Assembly: GCF_023554105.1 (NCBI RefSeq)
Contig: NZ_JAMJWE010000004.1
Location: forward strand, 124,001 to 188,000
Direction: 5' to 3'
DNA length: 64,000 nt
Origin: Brucella sp. 21LCYQ03
Lineage (GTDB): Bacteria > Pseudomonadota > Alphaproteobacteria > Rhizobiales > Rhizobiaceae
Made by a program: the position numbers and the translations under genes. Position 1 is the stretch's first letter; each line of letters opens with the position of its first letter. Under the pieces are notes generated by a model. That model was not told the DNA's origin. It ran no database searches and worked only from the letters and a program-made list of their open reading frames with translations. Below are positions 36,208-45,141 of this stretch, piece after piece.

Positions 36208-38010
36208 ATGCGGCAGGGATCTAAACGTCGTCCGCTTTACGGATTGCTTCTTCTGGCTTTGGCTGGAGTGGCGATGCCGTCCAATGCGGCAATGGCTAAA
36301 ACAAGTATAGATTCGGCTCCACAAGTCCGTGCAGGTTCCTTTGCAGGTGCTTATCTTGCTGCTCTTACCGCTGAATCCGACAACAATATTTCAGCAGCTG
36401 TCGATTTCTATCGTCAGGCTATGGCTTTTGATCCAAGCAATGATCTTATCAAGCAAAATTTGCTGTTGGCGTTGCTGACCGAAGGTCGTTTCAAAGAAGC
36501 ATTGCCCATTGCCGAAGAGCTGAAAGATCAGCCAGAGATTGAACGCTTTTCTCGCGTCGCGCTGGCGATTGACGCGATTTCCAAAAATCAATATCGCAAA
36601 GCCGAGCCGTTGCTGATGCTCTCGGTTAAGTCCGACATGGACGAACTCGCGACCAGCCTTATCGGCGCATGGGTCAAGGTCGGGCAGGGAAACGCACAGG
36701 AAGCGCTTTCCGATGTCGTCAATATCAAAGGGCCGGAATGGTACAACCTGTTCCGCATCTATAATGCCGCAATGATTGCCGATGTTGCAGGTTTGAGGCA
36801 GGACGCACGAAATTATTATCAGCAGGCGGTTGATGATCGTGCGGGTGGTGCTGCGGCTCCTGATACCTATGAACGCGTTGTCATGTCCTACGCCTCGTTT
36901 TTGCTGCGTCGTGGCGACAGGGCAGGGGCTATCAAGCTGCTCAAAGACGCGGAAGAAGTCCTCAACGGTCGGATAACAATCACCGCATTGCGTGAAAAGC
37001 TTGAGGACGGCCAGAGACATCGTCGTCTGGTTAACAATGCACAGCAGGGCGTTGGCGAAGTGCTTTATACGCTTGGCACTGCGATCAATCGCGGCGGTGC
37101 AGAAGCTTTTGCCAAGCTTTATCTGCAAATGTCGCTGCCATTGCGCCCTGATAATGACGCCACGCTTTATCAGCTTGGTGATATTTCGGCCAAGCTCCGC
37201 CAGCCAGAACAGGCTGTTCGATATTATGCGCGTGTGCCGGAATGGTCGCCTTACAGGCGCGATGCCGAGATGCAGCGTGCGCTCAATCTTGCTGAGAATG
37301 AAAAGACCGGCGATGCAATCGGCCAGCTTAAAACGCTGCTAAAGCGCGATAAGACGGATATCCGCACTTATCTTGCATTGGGCGGTGTCTATGCGCAGGA
37401 CAAGAATTTTGCCGATGCTGCGAAAATCTATGATGCAGCCGTTGAGCAGATTGAAAAGCCAGAGCGCAAGGATTGGCCGGTTTTCTATCAGCGTGGCATC
37501 GCACATGAACGGTTGAAGGAATGGGATCAGGCGGAGCCAAATTTCCGCAAGGCGCTTGAGCTTTATCCTGACCAACCACAGGTTCTTAATTATCTGGGCT
37601 ATTCGTGGGTGGATCGGGGTGAGAACCTAGATGAAGCTCTCGACATGATCAAGAAGGCGGTCGATCTGCGTCCGCAGGATGGCTATATCGTCGATTCGCT
37701 TGGCTGGGCTTATTACAAGCTGGGCCGTTATCCGGAAGCGGTCGTTGAGCTTGAAAAGGCTGTGAAACTTCGCCCGGAAGACCCGACGATCAATGACCAT
37801 CTTGGCGATGCCTATTGGCGGGCGGATCGTCAGCTTGAGGCGACGTTCCAGTGGAACCATGCCATTGCTGGTAAGCCTGAGCCGGAAGAACTGATTAAGA
37901 TCGAAGAAAAGCTGAAAAAGGGATTGCCAGCGCTTCCCGGTCCGAAGGAAGCTAAGGTCGTTCAGCCTTCTGATAGCAAGCCGAAAACAGAGCCTTCGCA
38001 GCCTGATTGA
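36208..38010 (+). CDS. Exported TPR-repeat protein
   Basis: 600 residues from ATG 36208 (GAGG ahead). A signal peptide (RPLYGLLLLALAGVAMPSNAAMA) is followed by about ten or more TPR units; regular ones are clear at 420-560, for example AEPNFRKALELYPDQPQVLN and EAVVELEKAVKLRPED. The tail is Pro/Lys-rich. Rhizobial homologs are often annotated as BTAD/TPR tetratricopeptide proteins without function; TPRs bind protein partners, possibly in outer-membrane or envelope assembly. Single gene upstream of glyQS. Confidence 0.85.
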   Translation: MRQGSKRRPLYGLLLLALAGVAMPSNAAMAKTSIDSAPQVRAGSFAGAYLAALTAESDNNISAAVDFYRQAMAFDPSNDLIKQNLLLALLTEGRFKEALPIAEELKDQPEIERFSRVALAIDAISKNQYRKAEPLLMLSVKSDMDELATSLIGAWVKVGQGNAQEALSDVVNIKGPEWYNLFRIYNAAMIADVAGLRQDARNYYQQAVDDRAGGAAAPDTYERVVMSYASFLLRRGDRAGAIKLLKDAEEVLNGRITITALREKLEDGQRHRRLVNNAQQGVGEVLYTLGTAINRGGAEAFAKLYLQMSLPLRPDNDATLYQLGDISAKLRQPEQAVRYYARVPEWSPYRRDAEMQRALNLAENEKTGDAIGQLKTLLKRDKTDIRTYLALGGVYAQDKNFADAAKIYDAAVEQIEKPERKDWPVFYQRGIAHERLKEWDQAEPNFRKALELYPDQPQVLNYLGYSWVDRGENLDEALDMIKKAVDLRPQDGYIVDSLGWAYYKLGRYPEAVVELEKAVKLRPEDPTINDHLGDAYWRADRQLEATFQWNHAIAGKPEPEELIKIEEKLKKGLPALPGPKEAKVVQPSDSKPKTEPSQPD

Positions 38011-38139
38011 GTAAAACCAGCCACGGTTTGAGGTCAAGCGTCACAGTGTACGCTTGACCGTGGCAGACGGACAAATTAGACCGGGCCAATCATTTCAATA
38101 ACAAGGCCTGACCCCGTGTCCAGTACGTTGCCAGCACAT

Positions 38140-39066
38140 ATGCACCCCACCCGTTCCTTTCAGGGTCTGATCCTGACGCTCCATAACTATTGGGCGGAAC
38201 ACGGTTGCGCTATTTTGCAGCCATACGACATGGAAGTGGGGGCGGGTACGTTTCATCCGGCAACCACACTGCGTTCGCTTGGGCCAAAGCCTTGGAAAGC
38301 GGCCTATGTGCAGCCGTCGCGCCGTCCGAAGGATGGTCGCTATGGTGAAAACCCAAACCGCTTGCAGCATTATTATCAGTATCAGGTGATCATCAAGCCA
38401 TCGCCGCCGAACCTTCAAGATCTTTATCTCGGTTCGCTGCGCGCTATCGGTCTTGATCCGACGCTCCATGATGTGCGCTTTGTAGAAGACGACTGGGAAA
38501 GCCCGACGCTCGGCGCATGGGGTCTTGGTTGGGAATGCTGGTGTGATGGCATGGAAGTGTCGCAGTTCACTTATTTCCAGCAGGTCTGCGGCATCGAATG
38601 CTCGCCCGTTGCAGGTGAGTTGACCTATGGTCTTGAACGTCTCGCCATGTATGTGCAGGGCGTGGACAATGTCTATGATTTGAACTTCAATGGTCTCGAA
38701 GGCGAAGAAAAAGTCACTTATGGCGATGTTTTCCTGCAAGCTGAGCAGGAATACTCCCGCTACAATTTCGAAATGGCCAATACCGAAATCCTGCATCAGC
38801 ATTTTATTGATGCAGAGCGCGAATGTGCTGCAATTTTGAAGGCAGGCAGCACGGGCGAAGGCTCGCTGCATAGATGCGTTTTCCCGGCCTATGATCAGTG
38901 CATCAAGGCATCGCATGTTTTCAACCTGATGGATGCGCGCGGCGTGATCTCGGTGACTGAACGTCAGAGCTATATTCTGCGCGTGCGCAATCTCGCGCGT
39001 CAGTGCGGCGAAGCGTTCCTGTTGACGGATGCCGGTGGTTTTAATCTCAAGCGTGAGGGCGAGTAA
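38140..39066 (+). CDS. glyQ: Glycyl-tRNA synthetase alpha subunit
   Basis: 308 residues from ATG 38140 (usual family length about 300); the frame is open eight codons further to GTG 38116. It has the strongly conserved class II core: [39 protein letters not shown] and [19 protein letters not shown]. It forms the alpha2beta2 enzyme with glyS, whose ATG lies one base after the glyQ stop. Confidence 0.98.
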   Translation: MHPTRSFQGLILTLHNYWAEHGCAILQPYDMEVGAGTFHPATTLRSLGPKPWKAAYVQPSRRPKDGRYGENPNRLQHYYQYQVIIKPSPPNLQDLYLGSLRAIGLDPTLHDVRFVEDDWESPTLGAWGLGWECWCDGMEVSQFTYFQQVCGIECSPVAGELTYGLERLAMYVQGVDNVYDLNFNGLEGEEKVTYGDVFLQAEQEYSRYNFEMANTEILHQHFIDAERECAAILKAGSTGEGSLHRCVFPAYDQCIKASHVFNLMDARGVISVTERQSYILRVRNLARQCGEAFLLTDAGGFNLKREGE

Positions 39067-39067
39067 T

Positions 39068-41362
39068 ATGCCTGATTTGTTGCTCGAACTCTTTTCCGAG
39101 GAAATCCCGGCCCGTATGCAGCGCAAAGCTGCGGGTGATTTCAAGAAGATGATCACCGATGGTCTGGTGGAAGCCGGTCTCACCTACGAGGCGACGACTG
39201 CCTATTGGACACCGCGTCGCCTGACACTCGATATTCGCGGCCTGACTGTGCGCTCAAAAGATGTGCATGAAGACGTCAAAGGCCCGTCTGTTACTGCGCC
39301 GGAACAAGCCATTCAGGGTTTCCTGCGTAAGGCTGGTCTCACGGATGTTTCTCAAGCCCATGTGCATTCTGATCCAAAGAAGGGCGATTTCTACGTTGCT
39401 CATCTGACCAAGCCGGGCCGCGCTGCGGAAGAAATTATTGCGGAACTCGTGCCGCAGACAATCCGCAATTTCCCTTGGCCAAAGTCCATGCGCTGGGGTG
39501 CCGCGTCATCCAAGCCGGGTGCGTTGCGCTGGGTGCGTCCGCTGCAATCGATCCTCTGCACCTTCGGTCCTGAAACCGAAGAAACGGTTGTGGTAGAGTT
39601 TGAAGTTGACGGCATCAAGTCGGGCAATGTCACCTATGGTCATCGTTTCCTGAGCGATGGTCAGGCGATTAAAGTGCGCCGTTTCGAGGATTACGTCGAT
39701 AAGCTTGAAAAGGCTTTCGTTGTGCTCGATGCCGAGCGCCGCAAGGAAATCATCTCGCAGGACGCACATAATCTCGCCTTCGCTTCCGGTCTGGAACTGG
39801 TTGAGGACGCGGGTCTTCTTGAAGAAGTCTCGGGTCTCGTTGAATGGCCGGTTGTGCTGATGGGTGAGTTTGAGGAAGAATTCCTCGCGATCCCGCCGGA
39901 AGTCATTCAGCTCACCATCCGCGTGAACCAGAAGTGCTTCGTCACCCGCAAGCAGGGCGAAACGGAAGCGCTGTCGAACAAGTTCATTCTGGTGTCGAAC
40001 ATCGCAGCGCGCGATGGCGGCACGGAAATCGCTTATGGCAATGGCAAGGTCGTGCGCGCACGCCTGTCCGATGCGCTGTACTTCTGGAACACTGATCAGC
40101 ATGATCTGCCTGACCTCGACAAGCTTGCGGCATCGGGTGAGAAATTCGGCCTTGATCTCAAAAAGCCGCTCGATCAACGCATGGCGCGTTTGGATGCACT
40201 TAATGTAACTTTCCATGCCAAGCTCGGCACGCAGGGTGAACGTGTTGAACGCATTCGCAAACTGGCGGCTGAGATTGCGCCGTTGGTCGGTGCCGATCCG
40301 AAGCTTGCAGCCCGTGCAGCAGTTCTGGCAAAAGCTGATCTGACCACGGAAGTTGTGGGTGAATTCCCTGAGCTTCAGGGTGCAATGGGTCGCAAATATG
40401 CGCTGCTTCAGGGCGAAGACGAAGCTGTGGCGAGCGCTCTTGAAGAACATTACAAGCCGCAAGGTCCATCTGATTTTGTACCGAAGAGCCCGGTTTCGGT
40501 TGCAGTCGCGCTTGCTGATAAGCTCGACACGCTGGTCGGTTTCTGGGCGATTGACGAAAAGCCAACCGGCTCAAAAGATCCGTTTGCGCTGCGTCGTGCA
40601 GCATTGGGTGTGATTCGGCTGATCCTGTCGCAGGATTGGAAATTCCCACTCTTGCCACTTCTGCGCTCGGCTTATGCGTCGCTCAAAGAAGGTCAGATTC
40701 AGCGTAAGCTGCGCGAGTTTGAAACAAAGCTTGTGTCTGAAAAGTCGGGCGATGTGGACGGTGAGCAGGAAGTTGATAACGCACTGCGCAATCTTGAAAC
40801 AAAGACGCGTTCGGAAATCGAAGCCAATGCTGAGCCATTGCTGGCTGATCTTCTGTCCTTCCTGCATGACCGCTTCAAGGTTCATCTGAAGGAAGAAGGC
40901 GCACGTTATGACGCGATTGATGCGGTTCTGACATCGGATGCCGATAATCTTCTGCTGGTTGCTCGTCGTCTGGAAGCTCTGATCGTCTTCATCAATGAAG
41001 AAGACGGTAAGAACCTGCTGGCTGGCACCAAGCGCGCCGCCAATATTCTGGCTGCGGAAGAAAAGAAGGGCACGAAGGTAGCGGCTAACGTCGATGCTGC
41101 TCTTTTGAAGCTTGACGAGGAAAAGGCGCTCTATGCGGCTGTTAGCCTCGCATCTACCGAAGCAGAAGAAGCCATTGCCCGCGAAGATTTCGGCGGTGCA
41201 ATGCTGGCACTCGCTAAGCTACGCGGTCCGGTCGATACATTCTTTGAGAGCGTCTTGGTCAATGACGAGGACGAAAACATCCGCGCTAATCGTCTGGCAC
41301 TGCTTGAACAAATCCGTACCGCCACAAGCACGGTGGCCGATTTCTCGAAAATCGCCGGATAA
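39068..41362 (+). CDS. glyS: Glycyl-tRNA synthetase beta subunit
   Basis: 764 residues from ATG 39068, only one base after the glyQ stop, so coupled. It begins [18 protein letters not shown], the usual GlyS opening, and includes [10 protein letters not shown] and the C-terminal DALR-type anticodon-binding region. It contributes tRNA binding and catalysis with the alpha subunit. It is somewhat longer than E. coli GlyS (about 690) owing to an insertion in the C-terminal region (about 530-620, rich in Glu, Lys and Asp). Confidence 0.97.
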   Translation: MPDLLLELFSEEIPARMQRKAAGDFKKMITDGLVEAGLTYEATTAYWTPRRLTLDIRGLTVRSKDVHEDVKGPSVTAPEQAIQGFLRKAGLTDVSQAHVHSDPKKGDFYVAHLTKPGRAAEEIIAELVPQTIRNFPWPKSMRWGAASSKPGALRWVRPLQSILCTFGPETEETVVVEFEVDGIKSGNVTYGHRFLSDGQAIKVRRFEDYVDKLEKAFVVLDAERRKEIISQDAHNLAFASGLELVEDAGLLEEVSGLVEWPVVLMGEFEEEFLAIPPEVIQLTIRVNQKCFVTRKQGETEALSNKFILVSNIAARDGGTEIAYGNGKVVRARLSDALYFWNTDQHDLPDLDKLAASGEKFGLDLKKPLDQRMARLDALNVTFHAKLGTQGERVERIRKLAAEIAPLVGADPKLAARAAVLAKADLTTEVVGEFPELQGAMGRKYALLQGEDEAVASALEEHYKPQGPSDFVPKSPVSVAVALADKLDTLVGFWAIDEKPTGSKDPFALRRAALGVIRLILSQDWKFPLLPLLRSAYASLKEGQIQRKLREFETKLVSEKSGDVDGEQEVDNALRNLETKTRSEIEANAEPLLADLLSFLHDRFKVHLKEEGARYDAIDAVLTSDADNLLLVARRLEALIVFINEEDGKNLLAGTKRAANILAAEEKKGTKVAANVDAALLKLDEEKALYAAVSLASTEAEEAIAREDFGGAMLALAKLRGPVDTFFESVLVNDEDENIRANRLALLEQIRTATSTVADFSKIAG

Positions 41363-41381
41363 GATCAAAAGGGCGCTATTA

Positions 41382-41424
41382 GCGCATCCCGAAAAGTGGG
41401 AACCGGTTTTCGGATAAGATGCGC
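41382..41424 (+). repeat. Intergenic palindromic element (copy 3), after glyS
   Basis: GCGCATC 41382-41388 and GATGCGC 41418-41424 around CCGAAAAGTGGGAACCGG. It lies 20 bases past the glyS stop. Confidence 0.75.
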
Positions 41425-41440
41425 GATAAAGTAAAGTAAT

Positions 41441-41477
41441 AAACCGCCGGTCTGGTGAAACCAGATCGGCGGTTTTT
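41441..41477 (+). terminator. Terminator after glyS
   Basis: AAACCGCCGGTCTGG (41441-41455) pairs with CCAGATCGGCGGTTT across TGAAA, with one G-T pair, and ends in five T residues. Confidence 0.9.
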
Positions 41478-41563
41478 GGCGGCCTTTTTCATAACTCATT
41501 CCAATCTTGCATCAACTGCGCATAGGAGTCTCTTGCTCAGAAGCGACGCTTTGTGTAGCTAAA

Positions 41564-41606
41564 GCGCATCCTGAAAAGTGTGAAACGGTTTTCAGAAAAG
41601 ATGCGC
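41564..41606 (+). repeat. Intergenic palindromic element (copy 4), before the Sua5/TsaC gene
   Basis: GCGCATC 41564-41570 and GATGCGC 41600-41606, with core CTGAAAAGTGTGAAACGG. The core stem is changed to CTGAAAA/TTTTCAG, a compensatory C-G to T-A swap relative to copies 3 and 5. It ends 20 bases before the next start codon. Confidence 0.75.
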
Positions 41607-41626
41607 GTTACTGAGACGGCAGGAGA

Positions 41627-42604
41627 ATGACCTTGGCCGATATTCTGGAATTCGACGATAAAGCTGTTTCGCGTGCGGTGGCTGTGCTCGCGCGCGGTGG
41701 CCTTGTCGCGATTCCGACTGAGACGGTCTATGGTCTTGCCGCTGATGCATCGCATGGCGAAGGCGTGGCCGGCATTTTTGCCGCCAAAGGTCGCCCGCAA
41801 TTCAATCCGCTCATTGCCCATGTCGATAGCATCGCCATGGCCGAGCGTTATGTGACTTTTGATGCTGTTTCGCGAAGGCTGGCAGAGGAATTCTGGCCGG
41901 GACCGCTTACAATCGTTCTGCCGCTGAAAGCCAATCAAGAAACCTCGCGCCCGATCCATCCGCTGGTAACGGCGGGGCTTGATACGTTGGCCATCCGCAT
42001 GCCGAACGGTCAGGTGCGTGATGTTATAAAGAATCTGGACAGCCCTGTTGCGGCACCCAGCGCCAACAGGTCTGGCCGCATCAGCCCGACAAGCGCGCAA
42101 GCTGTTGCAAATGATCTTGGTGACCGTATTGACCTTATCCTTGATGCTGGTCCGTGTGGCGTAGGTGTTGAATCCACAATCGTCAAAGTCGATGGCGAGC
42201 GCGTGCATCTGCTGCGCCCCGGTGGTTTGGCTGCAGAAGACATTGAAGCGTTTCTTGGTGTGAAACTGATCCGCGCTGAACATAACGCAGCCATTCAAGC
42301 TCCCGGCATGATGGAATCGCATTATGCGCCGGACGCCGCGATGCGCCTTGACGTTAGCAGTACAAAGCCCGGTGAGGCGTTGCTGGCAATTGGTCCAACG
42401 CGCGTTGCAGGCAGCAATGAGGCTATCCAAATTCTTAATCTTAGCGAAAGCGGCGATCTGCGCGAAGCAGCAAGCAATCTGTTTGACTTCATGCGTAAGC
42501 TCGATGCGACGGGTGCCGTGACAATCGCTGTTGAACCCATTCCTTTTGATGGCCTCGGTGAGGCCATCAATGATCGTCTTAAACGTGCGGCGGCCCCGCG
42601 CTAG
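41627..42604 (+). CDS. L-threonylcarbamoyladenylate synthase (Sua5/TsaC, two-domain)
   Basis: 325 residues from ATG 41627 (AGGAG upstream). The YrdC domain, about 1-195, has GGLVAIPTETVYGLAADA, KGRPQFNPLIAHV and the SAPSANRSG-like APSANRSGRISPTSA. The C-terminal Sua5 domain fills the last 120 residues, as in archaeal and rhizobial Sua5. It makes threonylcarbamoyl-AMP for the t6A37 tRNA modification. It is followed by the FAD oxidase 25 bases later. Confidence 0.95.
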   Translation: MTLADILEFDDKAVSRAVAVLARGGLVAIPTETVYGLAADASHGEGVAGIFAAKGRPQFNPLIAHVDSIAMAERYVTFDAVSRRLAEEFWPGPLTIVLPLKANQETSRPIHPLVTAGLDTLAIRMPNGQVRDVIKNLDSPVAAPSANRSGRISPTSAQAVANDLGDRIDLILDAGPCGVGVESTIVKVDGERVHLLRPGGLAAEDIEAFLGVKLIRAEHNAAIQAPGMMESHYAPDAAMRLDVSSTKPGEALLAIGPTRVAGSNEAIQILNLSESGDLREAASNLFDFMRKLDATGAVTIAVEPIPFDGLGEAINDRLKRAAAPR

Positions 42605-42629
42605 TTCCCCAAACATTCAAGAGAAGCAC

Positions 42630-44042
42630 ATGCTCGACACTGCCCTGATCGAACGTTTTGCAGCCATTGTTGGCGAAAAGAATGCACTGACTGCGCCCGA
42701 AGACATTGCGCCATTCATGATTGAACAGCGCGATCTCTATCAGGGGCACTCGCCGCTGGTACTGCGCCCGGCTTCGACGGAAGAAGTTTCGGCAATCATG
42801 AAGCTTGCCAATGAAACCAAAACGCCGGTTGTCCCGCAGGGCGGCAATACTGGTCTTGTTGGTGGTCAGACGCCAGATCAGAGCAACACGGCAATCGTTC
42901 TGTCGCTTGGCCGCATGAACAAAGTGCGTGCGGTTGATCCGGTTGGCAATCTGGTGACAGTTGAAGCCGGTGTTATTCTGAAAAATCTTCAGGACGAAGC
43001 GCAGAAAGTCGGTCGTCTGTTCCCACTGTCGCTCGGTGCCGAAGGTTCCTGTCAGGTGGGCGGCAATCTTGGTTCCAATGCAGGCGGCACGGCAGTTCTC
43101 GCTTATGGGAATATGCGTGAGCTTTGCCTTGGTCTTGAAGTGGTTCTGCCAAGCGGTGAAATTCTCAACGATCTGCGCTATGTGAAAAAAGACAACACCG
43201 GCTACGACCTGAAAGACCTGTTCATCGGTTCTGAAGGTACACTTGGGATCATCACCGCAGCCGTTCTCAAGATTTACCCGCAGCCAAAGGGCAAGGGTGT
43301 GGCCTATGCCGGTCTGCGCAGCCCGGAAGATGTGCTGCGCCTGTTCCAGCTTTCGACCGAACATGCAGGCCCTTCGCTCACCGGCTTTGAACTGATGCCG
43401 CGCGTCGGCGTTGAATTCACCATTGCCCATGTCGATGGCGTTCGTGATCCGCTCGAAACCCCGCATGACTGGTATGTGCTGGTTGATATTTCTTCATCCC
43501 GTTCGGAAGACGATGCCCGCACCACACTTGAAACCATTCTGACCGAAGCGTTTGAGAACGACATCATTCAGGATGCAGCCATTGCTGAAAGCGTGGCGCA
43601 GGCGCAGATGTTCTGGAAAATGCGTGAGGAAATGTCCTGGGCGCAAAAGCCGGAAGGCGGCTCGATCAAGCACGACATTTCGGTGCCTGTGGCGAAAATC
43701 CCGGCCTTCATCCATGAAGCCAATGCTGCAACACTCGAGATGATTCCGGGTTCGCGCATTGTTTGCTTCGGCCATATCGGTGACGGCAATCTGCACTATA
43801 ACGTCTCGCAGCCGATTGGTGCCGACAAGGAAGCCTTCCTTGCGCGCTGGCACGAATTAAATCACCGCATTCATACAATTGTTGCTTCTTATACCGGATC
43901 GATCTCTGCCGAGCATGGTATTGGCGTGTTGAAACGCGAGGAGCTTGCCTTCTTTAAGCAAGACGTAGCGCTTGAATTGATGCGCCATATTAAGAAATCA
44001 TTCGACCCGAATGGCATCATGAATCCGGGTAAAGTGCTGTAA
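42630..44042 (+). CDS. FAD-linked oxidase (D-2-hydroxyacid dehydrogenase / GlcD-like)
   Basis: 470 residues from ATG 42630. N-terminal FAD_binding_4 domain (VPQGGNTGLVGGQTPDQ, a PP-loop, and LGAEGSCQVGGNLGSNAGG) and C-terminal FAD-oxidase_C domain with the metal/substrate-site CFGHIGDGNLHYNV and AEHGIG. The family includes D-lactate, glycolate and D-2-hydroxyglutarate dehydrogenases; substrate cannot be fixed. The lack of glcE/glcF neighbours argues against the three-subunit glycolate oxidase and for a single-chain D-2-hydroxyglutarate or D-lactate dehydrogenase. Confidence 0.9.
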   Translation: MLDTALIERFAAIVGEKNALTAPEDIAPFMIEQRDLYQGHSPLVLRPASTEEVSAIMKLANETKTPVVPQGGNTGLVGGQTPDQSNTAIVLSLGRMNKVRAVDPVGNLVTVEAGVILKNLQDEAQKVGRLFPLSLGAEGSCQVGGNLGSNAGGTAVLAYGNMRELCLGLEVVLPSGEILNDLRYVKKDNTGYDLKDLFIGSEGTLGIITAAVLKIYPQPKGKGVAYAGLRSPEDVLRLFQLSTEHAGPSLTGFELMPRVGVEFTIAHVDGVRDPLETPHDWYVLVDISSSRSEDDARTTLETILTEAFENDIIQDAAIAESVAQAQMFWKMREEMSWAQKPEGGSIKHDISVPVAKIPAFIHEANAATLEMIPGSRIVCFGHIGDGNLHYNVSQPIGADKEAFLARWHELNHRIHTIVASYTGSISAEHGIGVLKREELAFFKQDVALELMRHIKKSFDPNGIMNPGKVL

Positions 44043-44066
44043 TTTCAGCAAATACGACGAAATCGA

Positions 44067-44092
44067 GGCGGGCAGGCAATTGTCCGCCTTTT
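44067..44092 (+). terminator. Terminator after the FAD oxidase gene
   Basis: GGCGGGCA (44067-44074) and TGTCCGCC (44081-44088), one G-T pair, followed by TTTT. It is 25 bases past the stop. Confidence 0.75.
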
Positions 44093-44313
44093 CATTTATG
44101 TAAACGAAAATTAGCAAGAATTACTGAGTTCTTACAGCTGGTTGTAAAGCAGTAACCAAATGAAAAAGCAGGGAAAAGTTAACCTAACGCGTTAAGCGCC
44201 TCGGTAATAATCATCGCCTATTCTCTAAATCAACAAGAGCGAACATGCTCAAAAGAGAAGCCGGAATAACTGGCTCTCCATAAAACAGGCAGAGATAGAC
44301 AGAGGCGTCGAAA

Positions 44314-44883
44314 ATGATGAGCAGCGGACAGAAGAAGCCAGAATGGGCAGGGCAGGAACTTCGGCTTGATCCGTTTCACCTTCCGCAGGTTGTGACTTAC
44401 CCGGCTGAAGATTGTGATGCAGACGTAACCTTCACAATCAGCGAACGTGGTGCGGTTATGCGCCAGATTCTGCCTTCGAGTGGTTTGCCGATGTCGATTG
44501 CACTGCCGATCAATGCGTTTGTTGGTGTCGTTGCCCGCGCTGTTGAAGACGAGTATGGCGAAATCACTGTAACGCTTGAACTGATGCATGAAGACCCGCA
44601 GCTTTCGGTGCCGCTGTTGGTGGCGCATGATTTGACCGATGTGGCTGCTGATTGGCGCGCATGGGCTGCAACGTTCAATCTGCCAATGATGCTGGTCGAA
44701 GAAGATGGCGTTGCGCGTCCGCTTTATGAAAGCACTGGCCCGGTCCGCACCGCTGAGCCACAGGCACGTCGTCAGGGACAGGAACCACGCCGCCGTCGCC
44801 CACGCTTTCTTGCTCGCCGCAAGACAGGTTCATTGGGTGTGCGCATGGTGATCGAAGGCCGTGAGATTATTGCAAGGAACTAG
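44314..44883 (+). CDS. DUF6101-family protein
   Basis: 189 residues. The first 125 are a mixed alpha/beta domain (PAEDCDADVTFTISERGAV, PINAFVGVVARAVED, ITVTLELMHEDPQLSVPLLV). The last 45 residues are strongly basic with an arginine run (RRQGQEPRRRRPRFLARRK), resembling a nucleic-acid or membrane-surface binding tail. It matches the Rhizobiales-restricted DUF6101 proteins as far as remembered; no function is known. Two adjacent ATGs (44314, 44317) can start it. It ends directly at palindrome copy 5. Confidence 0.75.
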   Translation: MMSSGQKKPEWAGQELRLDPFHLPQVVTYPAEDCDADVTFTISERGAVMRQILPSSGLPMSIALPINAFVGVVARAVEDEYGEITVTLELMHEDPQLSVPLLVAHDLTDVAADWRAWAATFNLPMMLVEEDGVARPLYESTGPVRTAEPQARRQGQEPRRRRPRFLARRKTGSLGVRMVIEGREIIARN

Positions 44884-44884
44884 A

Positions 44885-44928
44885 GCGCATCCCGAAAAGT
44901 GTGAAGCGGTTTTCGGAACAAGATGCGC
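44885..44928 (+). repeat. Intergenic palindromic element (copy 5), after the DUF6101 gene
   Basis: GCGCATC 44885-44891 and GATGCGC 44922-44928 around CCGAAAAGTGTGAAGCGG. It begins two bases after the DUF6101 stop and precedes the candidate small RNA. Confidence 0.75.
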
Positions 44929-44996
44929 GTAATAACGCATAAATTATCACATTCGCGTGTGAACACGTTCTCGTCTGATTTCTGTATTATCTAAGG

Positions 44997-45130
44997 AATA
45001 ACGCCCCGCTTGGTGGTTGTCTGGAAAGATGAAGGACCTTTCCAGATAATAAAGGCCACGATGCCGGAGCAGCAAATTGGCTGACCTCCAGAAAGCCACC
45101 CGGATGGTAAATCCATCCGGGTATTTTTTT
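44997..45130 (+). ncRNA. Candidate structured small RNA with its own terminator
   Basis: The 258-base gap between the DUF6101 gene and the convergent phosphoesterase contains a plus-strand RNA-like unit. A -10-like TATTAT (44985-44990) would start RNA near 44997. Three stems follow. The first is TCTGGAAAG 45020-45028 with CTTTCCAGA 45038-45046. The second is GGAGCAGC with GCTG-AC-CTCC at about 45066-45089. The third is the perfect 10-bp stem ACCCGGATGG 45098-45107 with CCATCCGGGT 45113-45122, followed by seven T residues. No plus-strand gene lies downstream, so it is not an mRNA leader. It could belong to an alphaproteobacterial family such as suhB/MmgR, which was not tested. No clear -35 was seen. 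Confidence 0.6.
45098..45130 (+). terminator. Terminator of the candidate small RNA
   Basis: A perfect 10-bp GC-rich stem (45098-45107 with 45113-45122) with a TAAAT loop and ATTTTTTT tail on the plus strand. It ends 12 bases before the phosphoesterase stop. The minus side has only a weak T-run. Confidence 0.9.
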
Positions 45131-45141
45131 GAAAGTATATT

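Noticed and set aside
38095-39183. 362-residue antisense open frame across glyQ
   Set aside because: It is a shadow of a highly conserved coding gene on the other strand; no start signals and no recognisable protein.
41537-42616. 359-residue antisense open frame across the Sua5/TsaC gene
   Set aside because: Long only because the sense gene's codon use keeps stops out of this frame. No domain, and it would be wholly embedded in a conserved gene.
44161-44200. TAACGCGTTA palindrome and TTAA repeats upstream of the DUF6101 gene, as a CtrA site
   Set aside because: The TTAA halves are nine bases apart, not the seven of a CtrA site, and the palindrome is short enough to be chance.
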